From Lachnospiraceae bacterium (GTDB lineage: Bacteria > Bacillota > Clostridia > Lachnospirales > Lachnospiraceae): a stretch of 35,925 nt of DNA. Location of the stretch: the NCBI GenBank assembly GCA_029071325.1, contig JAIEAP010000022.1:1-35925 (forward strand), read 5' to 3'. Both the position numbers and the translations under genes were made by a program. Positions 32,712 to 35,925 of this stretch are shown piece after piece (position 1 is the stretch's first letter; each line of letters begins with the position of its first letter). The notes beneath the pieces are model-generated. The model saw only the letters and a program-made list of their open reading frames with translations. It did no database searches and was not told where the DNA came from.

Positions 32712-34085
32712 ATGGATAAGAAAATACCTTACAAAATTTACTTAGAAGAGCAGGAAATGCCCAAGCAGTGGTATAATGTACGGGCGGATATGAAAAAGAA
32801 ACCTGCGCCGATATTAAATCCTGGAACATTACAGCCGGTTACGGAAGATGAACTTTCCGGTATCTTCTGCAGGGAGTTGGCAAAACAGGAGTTGGATGAC
32901 ACCACGCCTTACTTTGATATACCACAGGAGATCCGGAATTTTTATAAAATGTACCGTCCGTCGCCTTTGGTACGGGCATACTGTCTGGAAGCGAAGTTGG
33001 GAACACCTGCGCATATTTATTACAAATTTGAGGGAAATAACACATCGGGAAGCCATAAATTAAATTCTGCCATCGCACAGGCTTATTATGCAAAGAAACA
33101 GGGACTGAAAGGGGTAACGACGGAAACCGGTGCAGGACAGTGGGGAACGGCGCTTTCAATGGCGTGTTCCTATTTTGATTTGGATTGTCAGGTATATATG
33201 GTAAAATGCTCTTACGAGCAAAAACCGTTCAGGCGGGAGGTTATGCGCACTTATGGTGCGAAGGTAACACCGTCCCCTTCCATGAATACGAATGTAGGAC
33301 GTAAGATCAATGAAGATTTTCCGGGAACGACAGGAAGTCTTGGTTGTGCGATCTCGGAAGCAGTGGAGGCAGCAACCAGTCAGGAAGGATATCGTTATGT
33401 GCTTGGCTCGGTGCTTGCACAGGTACTGTTGCACCAGTCCATTATCGGAATGGAAACAAAGGCAGCTTTGGATAAATATGGCATTAAGGCAGATATCATT
33501 ATTGGTTGTGCCGGAGGCGGTTCTAATTTAGGCGGTCTGATTTCTCCATTTGCAGGAGAGATATTAAGAGGGGAAGCGGAGTATAAGATGATCGCGGTAG
33601 AACCGGCTTCTTGTCCGAGTATGACAAGAGGAATCTATGCTTATGATTTTTGCGATACCGGAAAAGTATGTCCACTGGCTAAGATGTATACTTTGGGAAG
33701 CGGATTTATACCTTCTGCAAACCATGCCGGCGGTCTTCGTTATCATGGTATGAGTTCAACGGTTTCGGAGTTATATGATCAGGGACTTTTGGAGGCGAGA
33801 AGTGCAGAACAGACAGATGTCTTTAAGGCAGCGGAAACTTTTGCAAGAGTAGAAGGAATACTTCCGGCGCCAGAGAGCAGCCATGCGATTAAGGTTGCCA
33901 TTGATGAGGCGATGAAGTGTAAAGAGACCGGGGAAGAGAAAAATATTGTATTTGGGCTGACAGGTACAGGTTACTTTGATATGGTTGCTTACCAGAAATA
34001 CAATGATGGTGATATGAGCGATTATATTCCTACGGACGAGGAACTGGCAGAAGCAATTAAAAAACTCCCGAAGGTGGAGTTATAA
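32712..34085 (+). CDS. trpB: Tryptophan synthase beta chain, TrpB2 type
   Basis: The 457-residue fold-type II PLP enzyme condenses indole with serine to give tryptophan. The PLP lysine lies in NTSGSHKLNSAIAQ, the phosphate-binding glycine loop is CAGGGSNLGG, and the catalytic glutamate region is TTETGAGQWG. The N-terminal extension (KKKPAPILNPGTLQPVT) and overall length mark it as TrpB2, the form that often works without TrpA. No other trp gene is adjacent, consistent with salvage of indole; this matters in a gut rich in indole but is inference. The ATG at 32712 is preceded by GGGAG; an upstream in-frame TTG at 32664 and ATG at 32700 have poorer sites. It has its own promoter. Confidence 0.92.
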   Translation: MDKKIPYKIYLEEQEMPKQWYNVRADMKKKPAPILNPGTLQPVTEDELSGIFCRELAKQELDDTTPYFDIPQEIRNFYKMYRPSPLVRAYCLEAKLGTPAHIYYKFEGNNTSGSHKLNSAIAQAYYAKKQGLKGVTTETGAGQWGTALSMACSYFDLDCQVYMVKCSYEQKPFRREVMRTYGAKVTPSPSMNTNVGRKINEDFPGTTGSLGCAISEAVEAATSQEGYRYVLGSVLAQVLLHQSIIGMETKAALDKYGIKADIIIGCAGGGSNLGGLISPFAGEILRGEAEYKMIAVEPASCPSMTRGIYAYDFCDTGKVCPLAKMYTLGSGFIPSANHAGGLRYHGMSSTVSELYDQGLLEARSAEQTDVFKAAETFARVEGILPAPESSHAIKVAIDEAMKCKETGEEKNIVFGLTGTGYFDMVAYQKYNDGDMSDYIPTDEELAEAIKKLPKVEL

Positions 34086-34100
34086 ATATGGGCTTAAATG

Positions 34101-34129
34101 TAAACCGCCACTGGATCAGTGGTGGTTTA
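34101..34129 (+). terminator. Hairpin after trpB
   Basis: TAAACC-G-CCACTG (34101-34113) pairs with CAGTGG-T-GGTTTA (34117-34129) around GAT. The T run after it is weak (TGTTT). It ends 15 bases after the trpB stop region and abuts the hydrolase remnant. Confidence 0.65.
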
Positions 34130-34131
34130 TG

Positions 34132-34308
34132 TTTCATGGAAGCAATGATGAGCTGGTACCGTTTGGACAGAGCTGTGAATTGTATGCGGCACTTCGGGCG
34201 GTGGACAGTGATGTGGGGCTATATCAGATCGAAGGCGCGCATCATGGAGACCGACAGTTTTGGTCGGCGACCGTTCTTGATAAGATAGAGAAATTTATGA
34301 GGAGGTGA
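34132..34308 (+). pseudogene. 3' remnant of an alpha/beta-hydrolase gene
   Basis: In the frame ending with TGA at 34306-34308 the text is FHGSNDELVPFGQSCELYAA, LRAVDSDVGLYQIEGAHHGD and RQFWSATVLDKIEKFMRR. This is the C-terminal third of an esterase/lipase-type alpha/beta hydrolase: HG-x-x-D-x-x-VP with the acid residue, then GAHHG with the catalytic histidine. The nucleophile-bearing first two thirds are absent, replaced by the trpB hairpin. A 66-codon open frame in another phase (34088-34288) is a shadow. It is most likely a deletion remnant. Confidence 0.75.
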
Positions 34309-34341
34309 ATTGCAAATGCAGCTTATGCGAAGTAAATACTC

Positions 34342-34414
34342 GGTGCAGTTGTAAAAGCTGATAACAGGTTGCATCGAGGTTAATATAGTTATTGCGTTAT
34401 CAGGTAACTGCACC
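34342..34414 (+). other. Nested inverted repeats (structured leader)
   Basis: GGTGCAGTT (34342-34350) pairs with AACTGCACC (34406-34414), and inside it CTGATAAC (34358-34365) pairs with GTTATCAG (34396-34403). The whole 73-base element lies 41 bases before the methyltransferase start. It may be a structured 5' leader or the remains of a small mobile element. No known riboswitch is recognised. Confidence 0.5.
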
Positions 34415-34455
34415 TTATCGTAGTAAATTTAAAATACGAAAAGGAGTAGTTAAAA

Positions 34456-35223
34456 ATGAAAAAAGAAGCATTAGCAAAGTTATGGTTACATGAAGAAGAA
34501 CTTGCGCATATCCGCGGATGGGATTTCTGTCATATAGATGGGAAATATGAGGAGGGGCATGATCTGCCGTGGGATTATGAGGAAATTGTCAGAAATTATT
34601 TACGTCCAGAAATGAGGCTGCTTGATATTGATACCGGCGGAGGTGAATTTCTGCTATCCCTCAATCATCCGTATTACAATCTGGCTGCGACGGAAAATTA
34701 TGAGCCTAATGTGAAACTGTGTAAAGGGAAATTACTTCCGTTAGGGATTGATTTCAAAAAAGGAGACGGCAGCGCTGCATTGCCTTTTTATGACCAAAGC
34801 TTTGATATTATCATAAACAGGCACGGAGCTTTTAATCCAAGTGAAATAAAGCGAATCCTAAAAGTCGGTGGTATCTTCATTACAGAGCAAGTGGGCGCTG
34901 AAAATGACAGAGAGCTTGTAGAGCTATTATTGAATGACGTGCCGGACATTCCATTTCCCAATCAGTATTTACAGATAGCCCGGACGGCGTTTCAAGAGAT
35001 GGGATTTTCCATAATAGAGGCAGATGAGGCGTTTCGACCGATAAAGTTTTGGGATGTCGGCGCACTTGTCTGGTTTGCGCGGATTATTAAATGGGAATTT
35101 CCGGGCTTCAGTGTAAAGGATTGCCTGGGAAATCTTTATCATGCGCAGAAGATATTAGAGCAGGAAGGCGTCATAGAAGGAAAGACGCATCGTTTTCTTT
35201 TGGTTGCTAAAAAAATGAGTTGA
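34456..35223 (+). CDS. Class I SAM-dependent methyltransferase
   Basis: The 255-residue protein has the Rossmann motif I LLDIDTGGGEFLLSL (about residues 55-69), the post-I acidic region TENYEPN, and motif IV DIIINRHGAF near 117-126, with ILKVGGIFITEQVG as the motif V/VI region. It belongs to the Methyltransf_11/25-like group; substrate unknown. Small molecule, tRNA or protein targets cannot be separated. AAAAGGAG lies 9-15 bases before the ATG. It stands alone between remnants of other genes, and a partial copy of its 3' end is found at 32490-32551, which suggests this locus exchanges such genes. Confidence 0.82.
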   Translation: MKKEALAKLWLHEEELAHIRGWDFCHIDGKYEEGHDLPWDYEEIVRNYLRPEMRLLDIDTGGGEFLLSLNHPYYNLAATENYEPNVKLCKGKLLPLGIDFKKGDGSAALPFYDQSFDIIINRHGAFNPSEIKRILKVGGIFITEQVGAENDRELVELLLNDVPDIPFPNQYLQIARTAFQEMGFSIIEADEAFRPIKFWDVGALVWFARIIKWEFPGFSVKDCLGNLYHAQKILEQEGVIEGKTHRFLLVAKKMS

Positions 35224-35445
35224 CAGAAAAGATAGGAGCGCATTTGTACGATGCACAAAAGAACAACCCCCCCCCGATTGTACTGTGAATGCTTTCGGGG
35301 GTTCTCCTTCTTTTTTTGAGAAGTCAACCGTTCGGGCTAGGATACTGCATGCTTCATCTCTGTCTAACCATTTGCATATGTAGTAGGCGACTACACTTGC
35401 CAATACAGAGAGAATGAAAGATAGGAGTACAGGTATACGGCACAT
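35155..35445 (-). CDS. Possible small membrane protein reading through a G9 tract
   Basis: This uncertain 96-codon frame encodes one hydrophobic helix at its start (VLLSFILSVLASVVAYYICKW), followed by LDRDE and a polar tail rich in Lys, Pro and Gly. The helix-plus-KWLDR pattern recurs, in my memory, in short unnamed proteins of gut Firmicutes. Beyond about residue 45 the frame runs through the methyltransferase terminator, a nine-G tract (35267-35275) and the antisense of the methyltransferase 3' end, so the true protein is probably shorter or frameshifted. No well-spaced ribosome site is seen (GAGG touches the ATG). Treat as tentative. Confidence 0.3.
   Translation of the reverse strand: MCRIPVLLSFILSVLASVVAYYICKWLDRDEACSILARTVDFSKKEGEPPKAFTVQSGGGCSFVHRTNALLSFLSTHFFSNQKKTMRLSFYDAFLL
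35265..35317 (+). terminator. Terminator of the methyltransferase gene, with a C9 stem
   Basis: AACCCCC (35265-35271) pairs with GGGGGTT (35297-35303), followed by CTCCTTC and seven T. The left arm sits within a run of nine C (35267-35275), giving several possible pairing registers. Confidence 0.7.
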
Positions 35446-35925
35446 CCTCTATCTGCTACCAGATGGGGCGGTAACGAACATATTATGGCATATTAAATCA
35501 GAATATGGGTAATTGGGTTATATAGGTGTAAACATGGTTGGCATTAAGATAAAATTCTTATGCCATTTTTTGTTATTATATGTTATAATATGTCCAGTGG
35601 AGTAGCTTTTTGTCTGAAAAGCGTTTGAATTATGAAAAATTCGGGATAAGCGTTATGGAATGTTATAAGAGTTTTAAGAGTTAGTCATACAATTCTTATG
35701 AATCTTATTGCAGAATCAAATGCAAGGTTGGCTGAGCCTGGCAGAGTATGTGGTGTAAGGCGTTCACGGCTGACTGGTATTCCAGAGAGAAGATGAAAAG
35801 CGAAACAAATGAACGATATAAGTTGGTTCTCTATTTTTTGTATGCTATAAACCAATCAGTGATCTAGTGCTGAATAGTGTTGTGGGCAGGAATTTAGGAT
35901 GAGTGGAGGATAATTAAAAGTTATC
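35446..35925 (+). other. Right-end region without a recognisable gene
   Basis: No protein-coding frame is convincing here. A hairpin TTGGCATTAAGA/TCTTATGCCA with six T (35539-35571) looks like a terminator. A TATAAT at 35584-35589 may be a -10, but with a poor -35. A weak AGAGAA/TTCTCT pair (35786-35791, 35827-35832) followed by ATTTTTT could end a transcript of about 240 bases. GTGGAGGA at 35901-35908 may be the ribosome site of a gene starting past the window. Confidence 0.4.
35539..35571 (+). terminator. Orphan hairpin terminator
   Basis: TTGGCATTAAGA (35539-35549 region) pairs with TCTTATGCCA (35556-35565) and is followed by TTTTTT. No coding sequence that needs it lies directly upstream on the plus strand. 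Confidence 0.65.

Noticed and set aside
34088-34288. 66-codon frame after trpB
   Set aside because: The hydrolase-tail similarity is in a different frame, and this frame crosses the trpB hairpin.

Overview
The window looks like a chromosomal segment from a Gram-positive anaerobe of the class Clostridia, most likely a Lachnospiraceae gut commensal. This rests on consistent AGGAGG-type ribosome binding sites, a T-box before ileS, type-2 isoleucyl-tRNA synthetase, DUF4190-like membrane proteins with Gln-rich tails, and a set of oxygen-sensitive iron-sulfur enzymes. The genus cannot be fixed from sequence reading alone. No tRNA, CRISPR array, prophage or complete insertion sequence was seen.

Layout. 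1-338: a strong minus-strand promoter and an rRNA-type leader reading out of the left edge. 339-1427: two DUF4190-like membrane proteins. 1583-3546: a NatAB-type ABC exporter. 3612-10672: ilvE, an isoleucine T-box, ileS and glycogen phosphorylase. 10895-12966: a chemoreceptor and a NUDIX hydrolase. 13030-15160 (minus): a Ca-loop protein and a CPBP protease. 15364-15963: a third DUF4190-like protein with 13 heptad QQPYGQP-like repeats. 15988-18381: an Rrf2 regulator, then an operon of a class M sirtuin and a zinc macrodomain, with a perfect palindrome in its promoter. 18483-19478: a membrane-tethered XRE regulator. 19639-21894: a polar amino-acid ABC importer whose binding protein appears circularly permuted. 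22012-22953: an unknown coiled-coil protein.

23025-32440 is the most interesting region. A divergent FadR-type GntR regulator with an exact TGGTCNGACCA palindrome faces eight tightly packed genes: a CooC-like ATPase, two 2-hydroxyacyl-CoA dehydratase/BcrBC-type subunits, their ASKHA activase, a 54-residue membrane protein, a stand-alone protein resembling the middle domain of acetyl-CoA synthase, a 936-residue multi-cluster flavoprotein, and a HypA-type nickel chaperone. No CO dehydrogenase, hydrogenase, CoA-transferase or acyl-CoA dehydrogenase accompanies them. I read this as a candidate undescribed ATP-driven low-potential reductase: NAD(P)H to flavoprotein to activase to double-cubane-type catalytic pair, with nickel-handling proteins attached. 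The substrate is unknown.

32441-35925 is a patchwork: a TrpB2-type tryptophan synthase beta chain, a SAM methyltransferase, two gene remnants (a 16-codon methyltransferase tail and an alpha/beta-hydrolase tail), nested hairpins, a C9 tract inside a terminator, and about 480 bases at the right end without a convincing gene.
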